NCBI RefSeq assembly: GCF_026745355.1
Contig: NC_079205.1
Coordinates: 9,290,100-9,354,099, forward strand
Direction: 5' to 3'
Length of the DNA: 64,000 nt
Source of the DNA: Beta vulgaris subsp. vulgaris
Taxonomy: Eukaryota; Streptophyta; Magnoliopsida; Caryophyllales; Amaranthaceae
Numbering within the stretch: the first letter of the stretch is position 1; each line of letters begins with the position of its first letter. Shown here piece after piece: positions 1 through 11,002 of this stretch. The position numbers were made by a program, and so were the translations under genes. A model generated the notes under the pieces. The model was given only the letters and a program-made list of their open reading frames with translations, was not told where the DNA came from and searched no databases.

Positions 1-1599
1 ATTCTGCTGAAATTGAAGTGTAATATTTTGGTTGCTGCAAAATGTAAACCAATAAGATTTCAGGTAAAGTGTCATAGATATGATTTGAACTTACCAACTC
101 AAAATAATCCTAGCAGCATGAACTAGATTGAACAACATTGCATATATTACTTGGCAAATATTATACAATACTATGTACAACATCAATTGAACTACTTTAG
201 TTTAACACAACAAGTCCACAACCACACTTGAACTATTCTTTAAGTCATATATTATAATTAACTCAATTGTTAACAAAACTCGCTCAATCGAATTCGACAA
301 TCGAATAGTCATAATTTCATAAACTTTATTAACATCAGTTTTTCAATCACAATTCAAATGAAAAACTAAACAAAAAGAAAAGTTAACAGATAAAATTACC
401 TAAAATTGAAGAAAATATGGAGCGATTGAAGAAAAACTTGGAGATTAAAGGAATGAAAATGCAGCGAAATTGAAGAAAAACTTGGAGATTGAATAGTTGA
501 GATTGCAGCAAATCAAATCGGAGATTAATCGATTGAGATGGATGATGCGAAATGGAGATTTTTGCTAAAATTGGTGGAGATTATACAGTAGAATGAGTTT
601 TTTTAGGGTTTACCAAAATTGGCAACAGAAAATTCATGAAAAAATAATAACAAACGCATAGAATCAATCGCAAGAATAATCACATCAAGATATCAAAAAT
701 CGCGAGAGATGAAATATCGCAAAAATCAACAAAAGATCATCAACAAGTTTCATATAAGGAAAAAAAAATTCAGATCTCACTAACCAGATTATCATAAGCT
801 AGAAAATCGCCATTTCAGATCTCTCGAATTCAACAGATTATTGAGAAAAAAATTCAAGTGAACGAACTCAAAATAAACTGAGAAATTGTAAAAACAAAAA
901 AAGAAAGAATTGAAGATAGAAAATCAAACCTCAGCAACAAGATAATCAACAACAGGGGATCGAGAGATGATGTTCGATTGAAGATTTTTGCCAAAATCAC
1001 TGGAGATCAGATTAGGTGAGAAGATAATGAGTAGAATGAGTTTTTTAGGGTTTGCGGGAAATATAGATTGAATTTGGGGTTTGCGGGAAATCGAACAGAA
1101 TGTTTAAAAAAAATTATTCATACTCTGTTTTAATCCTTCTTTGTTCTTACTTTTTTTTCCCTTGACTATAAGAAGGCAAAGCTATATAATTGTTATTTCA
1201 AGTTCAAAGAGGGCAAAACTTGAAATTGTTATTTTAGGTTAATATTAAAGCGGGCAAAACTTGAAATTGTTGTTTTAGGTTCATATCAAAGAGGGCAAAA
1301 CTTGAAATTGTTATTTTAGGTTAATATTAAAGAGGGCAAAACTTGAAATTGTTGTTTTAGGTTAATATCAAAGAGGGCAAAATTGGAAACCGTCTTCTTA
1401 GTTGATATCAAACAAGGCAAATTTGGAATTGTTCTCTTAAGTGATATCAAAGAGGGCAAAACAATGTAATTGTCTTTTTAGTTAATATCAAAAAAAGGGG
1501 AAATATTTTTGTCTTTTTTGATACTATTAAATAAGGCAATCAACTAGTTGCCCTATTTGATTCAAACAAATTGCCTCTTTGCTTGCATTTCTTGTAGTG
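1..1599. mobile_element. CACTA (En/Spm-like) DNA transposon, right end only
   Basis: The sequence ending at 1599 reads TTTCTTGTAGTG, which is the reverse complement of the classic CACTACAAGAAA terminus of CACTA transposons. At 1600 the sequence changes abruptly into Copia reverse-transcriptase code, so this is an insertion boundary. The subterminal part (about 1205-1535) is a 41-bp tandem array, as often found near CACTA ends. Leftwards the DNA is AT-rich with no convincing ORF. A motif ending in TAGAATGAGTTTTTTTAGGGTTT occurs near 540-610 and again near 985-1060. The left terminus lies outside the window, so size, TSD and autonomy cannot be judged. Confidence 0.7.
1205..1535. repeat. 41-bp tandem repeat, about eight units
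   Basis: The core GGGCAAAACTTGAAATTG recurs at about 1211, 1252, 1293, 1334 and 1375, exactly 41 bp apart. More diverged units follow near 1415, 1455 and 1495. The array lies just inside the CACTA terminus at 1599, so it is best read as that element's subterminal repeat region, where transposase binding would be expected. Confidence 0.85.
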
Positions 1600-4500
1600 A
1601 CATCAGGATTTTGAGCTTGAGCAGCTAGATGTGAAAACAACTTTTCTACATGGAGAGTTGCAGGAGGAGATATATATTGCTCAACCAGATGGGTTCCAGT
1701 TTCCGAGGAAGGAACAAAACTGTGTTTGCAAGTTGAAGAAGTCCTTATATGGGCTGAAGTAGCCTCCGAGGCAGTGGTACAAGAAATTTGATAGCTATAT
1801 GATGAAGCTAGGCTACAACAGGAGTCCATATGATTGTTGTGTGTATCACAGCAAGCTGACAGATGGATCTTTCATTTACTTAGTGTTATATGTAGATAAT
1901 ATGTTGATAGCTTCTGGGAACAAGTCGGGTGTTTAGAGGTTGAAGGAACTTCTCAGTGCTGAATTTGAGATGAAGGATTTAGGTGCAACAAGGAAGATAT
2001 TAGGCATGGGGATTTATAGGGAGACACTAGTGTAAAAAACAGCTTTTTCTACTTATCAAATGCTTTAGTCGATTAATCAACCTGAGCATTTGTGATATAA
2101 ATGCTCGTGTTGATTAGTCAACCGGAGTATTTGAGCTCGGGTTCATCAACGGAGGCGCGAGTTTTTTTTCTTTTGGTGAAATCCCCCTCTGGCTAATGTA
2201 ATCAAATATTGGACCCTAAGTCGTACACCACTCTCTTATCAGTTATCAATCCCTTCCTCCCAACTTCCCTAGTCCTTCGCATCCACCCCCACTCAGCCGT
2301 CCTCCGTCGTACCTCCCTCCCTCCCAAGTCCTTCGCATCCTTCTCACTGATCAGCCGTCCTCCGTTACCGTCCTTCGCTTCCTTCCAAGTCGGTCCTTCG
2401 CTTCAATCGAGTTTAGACATCGTCGGATTTCGATTGGAACATCTACCGCTTTTCGATTGGAGCATGGCAGGTAGTCCCACCTAACATCTACCGCTTTCTC
2501 CGCCGGATTTCGATCGGAACTCGCTTCGTACAAGTCCCTGGCCGCAGTTTGTAACAATGTAATAATCGTTGTTGCTTCCACCACAGTCAAGATCGCTCAG
2601 GTTTCTTTCTTGCTCTCTCCAAAATTTTATATGACAAACCCTAATTTAGGAATTTTTAATGTGTTTCTAATTATTCAAATTGCGTCTAGTTTGCATAATT
2701 CATTTAATTTATTTGCTCCTTGTTCCTCTGAATTCCCTTTTTTTTTTTCTATAAATACAAGTATTAATGGCAAGCGTCCATTTTTAGTCTTTATAACTGT
2801 TGCCAATTTTGTTGATTATGGCGGATTTGAATTAGAGTGCCTTTTCATTGCCATTAATTGAAATTTCAATTTTGGGATTGGTGAACTAATGGCTAATTCC
2901 AACCGTATACTCCTTCAGACTCGAATTCGCTAGCGCACTTGAATTAGTTTGTCGCACTCAAATCATTCTGCCGCATACTCCTTCAGGTTCGAATTTGATG
3001 TCAATTTCCCTAACTCCTTCAGGTTCAATTTTATCATAATTTCTAGATTTTCCTGAATTACTCAAAATAATTCTAGGGTTTAATTCAATTAATTTCCTCA
3101 ATCATTTCTCAAACTCTAATCTAGTAGGATGCTTGTAGCATGACATACTCCAAATTTGAAACTTGGTAGTAGTTTTGTGTGAACTGTGACTAGTTTTGGT
3201 GATTTTTCGCCGTTAAATATAGGAGAATGACAATACTGCTCTTTCTTTTATGGGTTATACCAGTCACTGAGCAATATGAAGATGCCGCCATTCCTTTTTA
3301 TAATTCTTTGCAAGTTCCAAGTTTTGTTTCCTTTGATTATTCTTAGGGTGTGAACAAGACTTATCATACTTTATTGGAACTTTTTGAAACTTGCTTGTCG
3401 TATTGAAACTATTAGGAATTTCTGAGAACTCATTGAAACTATTCAAAATTTAGTCTAAGTATTCCAAACTTATTAGACCTGAGACTTAATCTTTAATGTG
3501 AAGTGAACACACCTTAGTTGTCTGGTTAGTGTAGTACGGTTAGTATATTTCTAGTTATTTTCTTTTTTGGCATTCTCAATTTTGAGTTATAATTTCTCAT
3601 GATTGATGATTCCTGTCCAACAATGTGGCAGATGTCTTATGTCTCAAGATTGCCTTACCACTAGCATTTTCTTTTATCATACTCAGAGCTCCAATATCTA
3701 CATATTGAGTAGTTATTAGATGAGCTCCAGTATCAACATATCTCCACCCTCCTGTCAGCCCCCTGCCATCCTTCTACCACCCCCTGCCACCACCCTGCCA
3801 GCCCCCTGCCACCCACCTTTTAGCCCCCCTGCCACCCTCCTAATTAGTCTTTAAACAACTTGGACCATAAATTGGCATTTATTTGCACAACATTGACTCC
3901 GCAAGTCTAATACGACTTGTAATCATCATAGTAATACTAAAACAACATATTAGAGTAGATTGTAAGCAAAAATTATATGTTATGGTATGAAATGGATGAA
4001 TTGAACCTAAAACGGGCTAAAACGACCTTGAAAGGCCTTTACTTGCACAAAATTAACTAGAATGAACCACTTTGACTTATAGTAATCCTAAAACAACATA
4101 TTAGGATGAATTGGACCCAAAACGACCTATAACGGACAAATTTTGACATATATATTACTGTCTTTGTTCTTATTAGATTTACAACACGCCAAAGGAGGAG
4201 TCCTTCACTATTGAGGAAATCAATGAAGTTCGAGACAAGTTTGCTTCCTTCCTTACTGATAGTTGTCTTTTATTTTAATATTTAGGTACTTGTGATGTAA
4301 ACACATACTTTGAATTTAGAGTAGTATCTTGTAATTCAACTCTACACTTCATAAAATATTATTTTAATTTGAAAGTTAATTTGTTGGATTATTGAAATTT
4401 TGTATGCAATTTGTTGGATATACTTTGGATGAATTTTGTATAGGTGGTGTATTGTAACAGAGTTGTGCCTGCGCAATATATTTGTAACAGATCTAAAAAT

Positions 4501-5611
4501 AATATTTGGAATCAGTGCTGATTTTTTTTTAAAAAAAAGACAAATGCTCCGGTTAGTTCTAAAATGCGAAGCCTTTTGAGACGCAAATGCTCCGGTTATT
4601 TGCCAAAAAATCGGAGCATTTGATGAATTTTGAACATTAAAAATGAACAAATGCTCCGATTTTTATTACAACCGGAGCATTGGGTAATTGCCCAACTGCT
4701 CGTATGACATCTGTTGCGCTTTAAAAATATACGAAGCATTTGATGGATTTTTAACCGGAGCAATTGATGTTTTGCGTACTAGTAAGAGGGCTCAGAAGAA
4801 AATTTTCTTATCATAGAAAGGCTATATTGAGAAGATATTGTCAAGGTTTGACATGTCAACAGTAAAATCTATCGATACTCCAAGTGCTTCAAATAGTCAT
4901 TTGTCTGTTGCATTTGCACCTAAGTCTGCTGAGGAGAAGGAGTACATGAGTCGGGTTCCTTATGCTAGTGCACTAGGGAGCTTGATGTATGCTATATGGT
5001 TTGCACTAGGCCATATCTTGCACATACAGTTAGTGTTGTTAGTAGGTTCATGGGTGACCCTGGTAAGGAGCATTGACAGGCAGTCAAGAGGATCTTTCGG
5101 TATCTTAAAGGTACGTCAGATGTTGGTCTTATCTACGGAGGTGATATGACATCTTTAGTTGCAGGATATTCTGATTCTGATTATGTTAGAGATGTGGATG
5201 GCAGGAGATCTATGACTGGTTATGTGCTCACTCTTGGTGGTTCTCTTGTGACTTGGAAAGCGACTTTGCAGCCTGCAATGACTTTGTCTACTACTGAGGC
5301 AGAGTATATGGCCATGACAGAAGCAGCTAAGGAGGGAATCTGGTTAAATGGGCTAATCAGTGATTTGGGTCTACATCATGATCAGACAACTGTGTATTAT
5401 GACAACTTGAGCGCGATATGATTGGAAGGATCAAGTGCACCATGAGAGGACTAAACATATTGATGTCAACTATCATATTATGAGGAGTGAGACCAGAATT
5501 AAGGTGAAGAAGGTAGGAACTGTTGGTAATCCTGCTGATATGTTCACCAAGCCGGTTCTGCAGAGTAAGTTTCAAAATTGTTTGAACTTACTCAATGTTC
5601 TTGATTGTTAG
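1600..5611 (+). pseudogene. Copia polyprotein remnant (RT and RNase H), interrupted
   Basis: From 1600 the plus strand encodes a Ty1/Copia reverse transcriptase fragment: [10 protein letters not shown], then [10 protein letters not shown], then the active-site region LYVDNMLIASG (normally YVDD). Code stops at 2021 inside a CACTA element and resumes at 4788 with KGYIEKILSRF and the RNase H part (GYSDSDY, STTEAEYMA, ADMFTKPV), ending near 5611. There are in-frame stops (for example TAG at 1760-1762) and a frameshift near 5010. Gag, protease and integrase are absent and presumably lie left of the CACTA that truncates this copy at 1599. It is a dead retrotransposon. Confidence 0.9.
2025..4784. 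mobile_element. Non-autonomous CACTA transposon, 2760 bp, inside Copia RT
   Basis: The element begins CACTAGTG and ends TACTAGTA, flanked by the 3-bp direct repeat AGA (2022-2024 and 4785-4787), the TSD length of CACTA elements. The termini match except at the outermost base. Both ends carry many copies, in both orientations, of a subterminal motif like AAATGCTCCGGTT (about 2060-2140 and 4545-4765). No transposase is visible. A short open stretch ending at 4278 (residues IEEINEVRDKFASFL) resembles the C-terminal helix seen in Ulp1-like proteases carried by plant transposons, but that is only a resemblance. A C/T-rich stretch (2210-2600) and a CCCTGCCA-rich stretch (about 3750-3840) are unexplained. 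Confidence 0.85.
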
Positions 5612-5763
5612 TTCCCTTCTTGGGGAAAGTTTGGGGTCCATAGGGACTAATCTGGTCTAGTTGTCTTTAGGGACAAATCTGTTTGTATGGAGATTCTGGG
5701 CGTTTAATCAATGCATCTGTATTTTTTTGGTTCATTTTGAGAGGATTCAAGTCAAGGTGGAGA

Positions 5764-6227
5764 TTTTAAAGATTAATGTCTTGAATGTGTTCTACGAAAT
5801 GCGTTGAAATTGCGTTTTGGAGTACCGTCCGATCGGGCCCAAGACAAAGTTTCAGCAGCGTGTTAGTTGGAGATCTCCTGATATCATCGGGTGTGGCCGC
5901 CCGTTTGGGCTTAATCACCGAATTACGAGCGGGTGAGTTGCACCTGATTGGGAGGATGTCGCCTGACCCGATCGGGCGGGTGCCCGGTTAACGCGGAAAC
6001 GTGTTTTTCTGACGGGAGTATAAATAGGTGATTTTACATTTTTACCTAACTGTTTAGACTACGAATTTAGTCTAATTCTCTCTGTAATCTGGTTTTCCTC
6101 ACATAATCAAATATTCTCTCTTGGCTCGTGGACATAGCCAAATTTGTGAACCACGTAAATTTGTTATCTGTTTTTTATTGTTTTACGTACATTCGTTATT
6201 TGTTTCTCTCTCACGTCCATTATAACA
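5764..6227 (+). repeat. 3' LTR of the interrupted Copia element
   Basis: A purine-rich tract (AAGGTGGAGA, near 5755) precedes the LTR. The LTR contains a TATA box (TATAAATA, 6019-6026) and a typical Copia R/U5 region with GCTCGTGG and GAACCACGTAAAT near 6125-6160, and it ends near TAACA at 6227. The 5' end is degraded (TTTTAAAG where TG is expected), so the start is approximate. The other LTR is not in the window. Confidence 0.65.
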
Positions 6228-6404
6228 TGTTAAGGTCTCTGGTCTCAAATTGGATTGAGGTATCCTAGCATTAGGGTGGCTAATGAATTAGGATATGTAT
6301 GATAATGACGTTTATGCTTAACATTATTGTCAAATAGCTTATTTAAGTATTATTTTATGGTAAGAAGGACCCTTATTAATATTATCCCACAAATTCTTAT
6401 ATGC

Positions 6405-6510
6405 GACCGGCTACACCTATAAGAGTTCGTGTGGCCGGCCACACCTATAAGAATCCGTGTGGCCGGCCACACCTATAAGAATCCGTGTGGCCGGCCACAC
6501 CTATAAGAAG
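6405..6510. repeat. 28-bp palindromic minisatellite
   Basis: About four units of 28 bp, each with the perfect palindrome GTGTGGCCGGCCACAC followed by CTATAAGAATCC. The first unit is diverged. Each unit can form a GC-rich hairpin in an AT-rich setting. Confidence 0.9.
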
Positions 6511-7264
6511 CCTATACCCTTGTTCAATTTCATTCCTGTTTCTTGTCATCTTCATCATCTTCGTCTTTAAGACTGTTTTACTGTTTCCTTCAATGATTCT
6601 TTAATTTTATGTCGTATTCTGTATCTGCCATCCTCGAGACATTGTTGTTGTTGTTGCTGGAGTTTTTGATTGGAGAATGCAGAGCAACTTGAGAGGAGGA
6701 GAGAAGGGGTGTTATGTCGGTCATGAAAGTAGAAGCGACAGTAAAACAACAATTTGCTCACTTTTGGTAGACTAAATAATAACGAAGAAGCTGACATCAT
6801 GATGAATCTTCTATACTTGATGCAAACAATGGCAAAGCAGCAGGGGCGGCTTTTAGCATGTTCAACATGTTCTATGGAACAGGGCCCCTTAATTGTGAGG
6901 GCCCCTTAATTGTGAGGGCCCCAAAATAGAGAAAGTTCAAGTATGAAAAAAGAAAAAGTTTATCTACTTATTTGGACTACTCTTTTTTCATAATATGATT
7001 ATGTGAAATATGGATGAGCTATTACATTATTGAATTCTTTAAATACGAGATCGCACAGGGCCTTTATATAGTTCGAGACGGGCCTGCAAAGCAGACAAAT
7101 TCCTCCAGTGGATTTGGCAAGAGTCAAGTTGTTTGATATTGGAAAGAATTCGAAGAGATATAATCAAACAAAAAGGGGTTGGGGTAGTATGGTGTTGATT
7201 AAGGGAATGGCATGGTGTAGGTTAAGCCTTGTATTGTTTGGAGAACCTTTTTCGGTGTTTAGAG
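6511..7264. other. Spacer with no recognised gene
   Basis: AT-rich intergenic DNA. The only structure I see is a short direct duplication of GGGCCCCTTAATTGTGAG near 6883-6920. ORFs here are short and featureless. Confidence 0.6.
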
Positions 7265-8195
7265 TAACCGTATTTAATGTCATGAGTAACCTCTTTAATT
7301 TTATTAGTAACTTCATTTATTCATACTAGTAACCTCGTTATTTACACTAGTAACCTCATGTAGTTATACGAGTGACCTTAATTAACCATATGACTAACCT
7401 CAATTGCTCACAAAATTAACCCCATTTATTCAAACGAGCGATTAACATTATTCATTCATAGTAGTAAATTCGTTAGTTTATCATTTTTTCATTTTTTTTT
7501 GAGGGTATATCATTTGTTCATTTAGTCATACAAGTAATTTTATTTAATTTATAAGTAACCTCGTTTAATCATATGATCAGTAACCCAAGTTATTTTATTC
7601 TAGTAACCTCATTTAATCATACGAGTGACCTCATTTAATTATACGAGTAACTTCAAAGGTACACAAAAGTAATCGCATTTATTTAAACGAGTATCCCCAT
7701 GCATTCATAAGAGTAAACTGGTTAGTAAGCTCATTTATTCAAACGAGTAACCCCATTCATTCATAAGAGTAACCCCATTTATTCATAGGAGTAACCTCAT
7801 TCATTCATAAGAGAAACCTCATTTAAATATATAATGACACTATTTAAATATACTTACTCATACGAGTGACCCCATTATTTCATATGAATTAATAACCTCA
7901 TTCGTTTATAAGAGTAACCTCACTTAACTATTTAATCATATGAATAACTCCGAGATTTTTACAAAAGTAACCTCACTTCTTCATACTAATACCCTCATTT
8001 AATCATACGACGACCCTATTTAATCATATGAGTAACCTCACTTTTTCACAAAAGTAACATCATTTGTTCATACAAGTAACATCATTCGTTCACAAGAGTA
8101 ACATCATTTAACTAAACGACAACCTTATCTAATCATATGAGTAACCCCAATTATTCACAAAAGTAACCCCATCTTTTCATACGAGTAACCCCAAG
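7265..8195. repeat. Degenerate minisatellite, period about 22-23 bp
   Basis: About 930 bp of diverged tandem units built on GAGTAACCTCATTTATTCATA, with CCTCA/CCCCA and TTTA/TTCA variants. The most regular part is near 7745-7815, with 22-23 bp spacing. No coding capacity. Units on both edges fade gradually, which suggests an old array. Confidence 0.85.
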
Positions 8196-8775
8196 TGAAA
8201 TATGATCTTTTGAAAACGAACTGATTGAGCTGACACGCACGTGTTACACACAAGACGAGCTGATATTATCCTTTTCAGTTTATTAGTCAATATTTATGGA
8301 TTTTACTCTTGGATGTGGGAGGAAAAGACAACGAGCTCCCCATCCCAAATACTTCCTCCCTTGGTATTCCAAACCTTGTTAGGTTGCATAAGGTCTTGGA
8401 GAAATTAAGGTCTCCTATTTGGAAGATAAAGTAGTTACATATACACATTGTATATGTAAAAACAAAACATGTAGAATTGGCTCATTGGTTAAAAGGGTTG
8501 AACTTTCGGAAAAATACAAGTTGGTTTGGTTATATCGATTATTTGTTATACTTGTTTTGAACCTTTACGTTTGAGTTATGCCTTTCTTTAAATATAATCT
8601 CCCCACTTGGCTCAAATATTTTTCTTTTTGCAGTAAAGTTCGAGAAAGAACACAATCTTCATGTCACAACTCACAATAGAGAACCGTAAACAGAGGACCG
8701 TAATGATGTATTGGGCCATTGGTGTAAAGAACTTGGGCTGTGGTTAAATGAAATAGGAGGTAGAAGCTTGGATCT
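8196..8775. other. Spacer left of the LINE
   Basis: No gene is visible. A weak tRNA-like stretch (GGCTCATTGGTTAAAAGGG, near 8478) could be part of an old SINE, but no B box or tail is convincing. Confidence 0.4.
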
Positions 8776-8776
8776 A

Positions 8777-8789
8777 ATCCCAACATGGC
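8777..8789. repeat. Target-site duplication, left copy
   Basis: ATCCCAACATGGC here is repeated exactly at 15167-15179, directly after the poly(A) of the LINE. Both copies are also preceded by an A, although on the right that base merges with the poly(A). Confidence 0.92.
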
Positions 8790-8817
8790 ACCTCCCCCTC
8801 CGAAGTAGAGAGAGAGA

Positions 8818-11002
8818 ATGCTCTCTCCCTCCACCTCCCCCTCCCTTCTTCCCCCTATTCCAACCCCTCACACCACAAATCCTCCACCAAAAAAACCCCC
8901 TGACCCTCCCCCCACCCTCCTAACCCCTGTTTGCTCCTCTGTGCAGGTTCCAGATGTTATCAGAAGCGTTGATAGGCTTGGTACTGTCACTCCTTCAAGA
9001 TCTTTTCGGGATTCCCTGAGTTCTCCTATGATGTTTGATGGGCCAACCCAAGCAAGCTCTCTCCCTCCGTCTTCCTTTAATCAGGCCTGTGAAGCCTTCC
9101 TCCCCATCTCGGTGGAAGAATATCAGTCTATTTGCTCCCCTTGGGCGCTCTCCGTAATCTCAAAACCTTGTGGTAAATCGTTCTCCACGGAATTCGTGGC
9201 AGCCACTCTTCCGAAAATATGGAAAATATCGTCCTCTTGTGAAACTTTCCCAATAGGGAAAGGTTTCTTTGTCTCCAAGCTGATCTCTGATGAAGAAGTA
9301 ACCAAAGTAATTTCAGGAGGGCCGTGGTTCATTAACGGCACTTTTCTATCCACCCAAAAATGGGTCCCGGGTTTCCAAGCTTCAATGGCAAAAGTCCACA
9401 ATGTTCCAGTTTGGGTTGAACTTCATGAACTCCCTGTTGAATTCATTTGTGAAAAAATGATGAAAATGATTGGAAACTGCCTTGGGACTTTTATTAAAAC
9501 CGAATTAAATCTTCCTAGTGCAATTCGCTTGAGATTTACAAAAATCCTTGTCATGATGGATATATCAAAAGGAAGGAAGGATATAATTTGGCTGGGTAAA
9601 TTCAAGCAGGCCGTGACATACAAAGAATGGCCGAATCTGTGTGCTCATTGTAACAAGATCAACCACCATGCTCAGGGATGTGCAAACCAGCCGGAAGCCT
9701 CCACTCCAGAAAGATCCAAAACCAAACGGTCTCTAATCTAGAGACAAAAACAAATGTCCCTGCTGGGGATACCTTGTGGACCCAAGTCAACTCAAAGAAG
9801 ACAAATCCCAAATCCTTGTCATTATCCCCATTTCGTAAGAAGTGGGTGGAAAAAAGCTGGGGCCAAAGAGTCACTTCTTCGCCGCCTATTTTAGAAGATT
9901 CAAATACTTTTGCCATTCTCAATTACCTCCCCCTTAACCCTATGAACTCTAGTATGAAGAATATCCTTACTTCTGAGACCCCAGTCACTTCTCCTTTATC
10001 TCCTCCAGAAAATCTCCAAAAAAATCCTCCTTCTGAAAAAGCATGCCTTTCCCTATCAATTCATGGGAGCACGTCAACCAATTTCAAACACTCCTCTCCT
10101 ACTAAAGGAAAAAACACCATAAAAATCTCTCTTCACCACTCTCCTACCCCCTCACTATTTTCCCTCATTGAGTCTTTAAACAAAAAACACCATGGCTTCT
10201 CCCTTTCCTGCCGAGGAGAGAGACCCAGCTTTAGCCCCTTATCTCTCCGACCCGAAGTTCACCAAAGGCTTCATAATGCCCCCACCAAGGAACCCCTTCC
10301 CGGTCCACGTAATATTATCACCTGCTACGTCTGTGATAACGAGGACTCGTCCCCACCTCACTTACCCAGAAGTTTGGATCAACATGTATGCATATTACAG
10401 GATGGACATGATGGGGAACTGGTCCCGGGTTTATCCGAGAGTCCTAAAAGAGATCATATTGAGGCCCGAAGACACCCCCCGATGCTACAAAATATGATGA
10501 TGGTCTATCCCGAGGAACCGGGGAGGCTAGTTCCGGCTCATCTTCCATGCCTAATGGATATAATGAAGATTTCAGAAGTTATAGGGATATATCTGAAATG
10601 GTGGATGAGGAAAACGATTGACGAATTTACGGCCGAAGCTCTTCCATGGGAACTTCAGTTCCTCTCCGACCCCGTACCCGTTCTTCCGCAAGAGCGAAAA
10701 GCCCTGTCAATTACCAAGAACTGGCTAATGGTGCAAGCGGGAAGCGAAACCGACAACGTGAAGTGGATTCGACTAACAAAACCTTGCACTCAAATCAATC
10801 TGAAAATGGCGTGGGGAGTGGTAAAATCAGATGGAAAGAGAATGTCGGGGGTGAAGCTAAAAATCAACAGCGAGTTAATATACAGCGTGAAAGCCGAAAG
10901 GATGGTGACTTTGGGGCACAACACTCATCCGGAAATTCTCGAGGAGATCATGAATCTCCACCCTCTAAACCCGGGTATGTCGATTTTATTGTCGAACGCT
11001 AG
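8818..11002 (+). pseudogene. LINE ORF1 (DUF4283 / CCHC nucleic-acid-binding protein), frameshifted
   Basis: The first open segment (8818-9741, 307 codons) begins with a Pro/Ser-rich leader. A DUF4283-like domain follows (about residues 80-250, with GGPWFINGTFL and VPVWVELHELP). A zinc knuckle of the form C-X2-C-X4-H-X4-C lies at about residue 280 (CAHCNKINHHAQGC). ORF1-like sequence then appears to continue in a second frame (WTQVNSKK near 9780; FAILNYLPL near 9910) and in a third frame (RPRTRSSARAKSP near 10670), ending at 11002 and overlapping the start of ORF2. I infer one longer ORF1 broken by at least two indels. The frame assignments after 9741 are less certain. The product would coat LINE RNA. 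Confidence 0.75.

Noticed and set aside
8671..8923. Gly/Pro-rich ORFs on both strands
   Set aside because: They come from the CT-rich start of LINE ORF1 and have no separate support.
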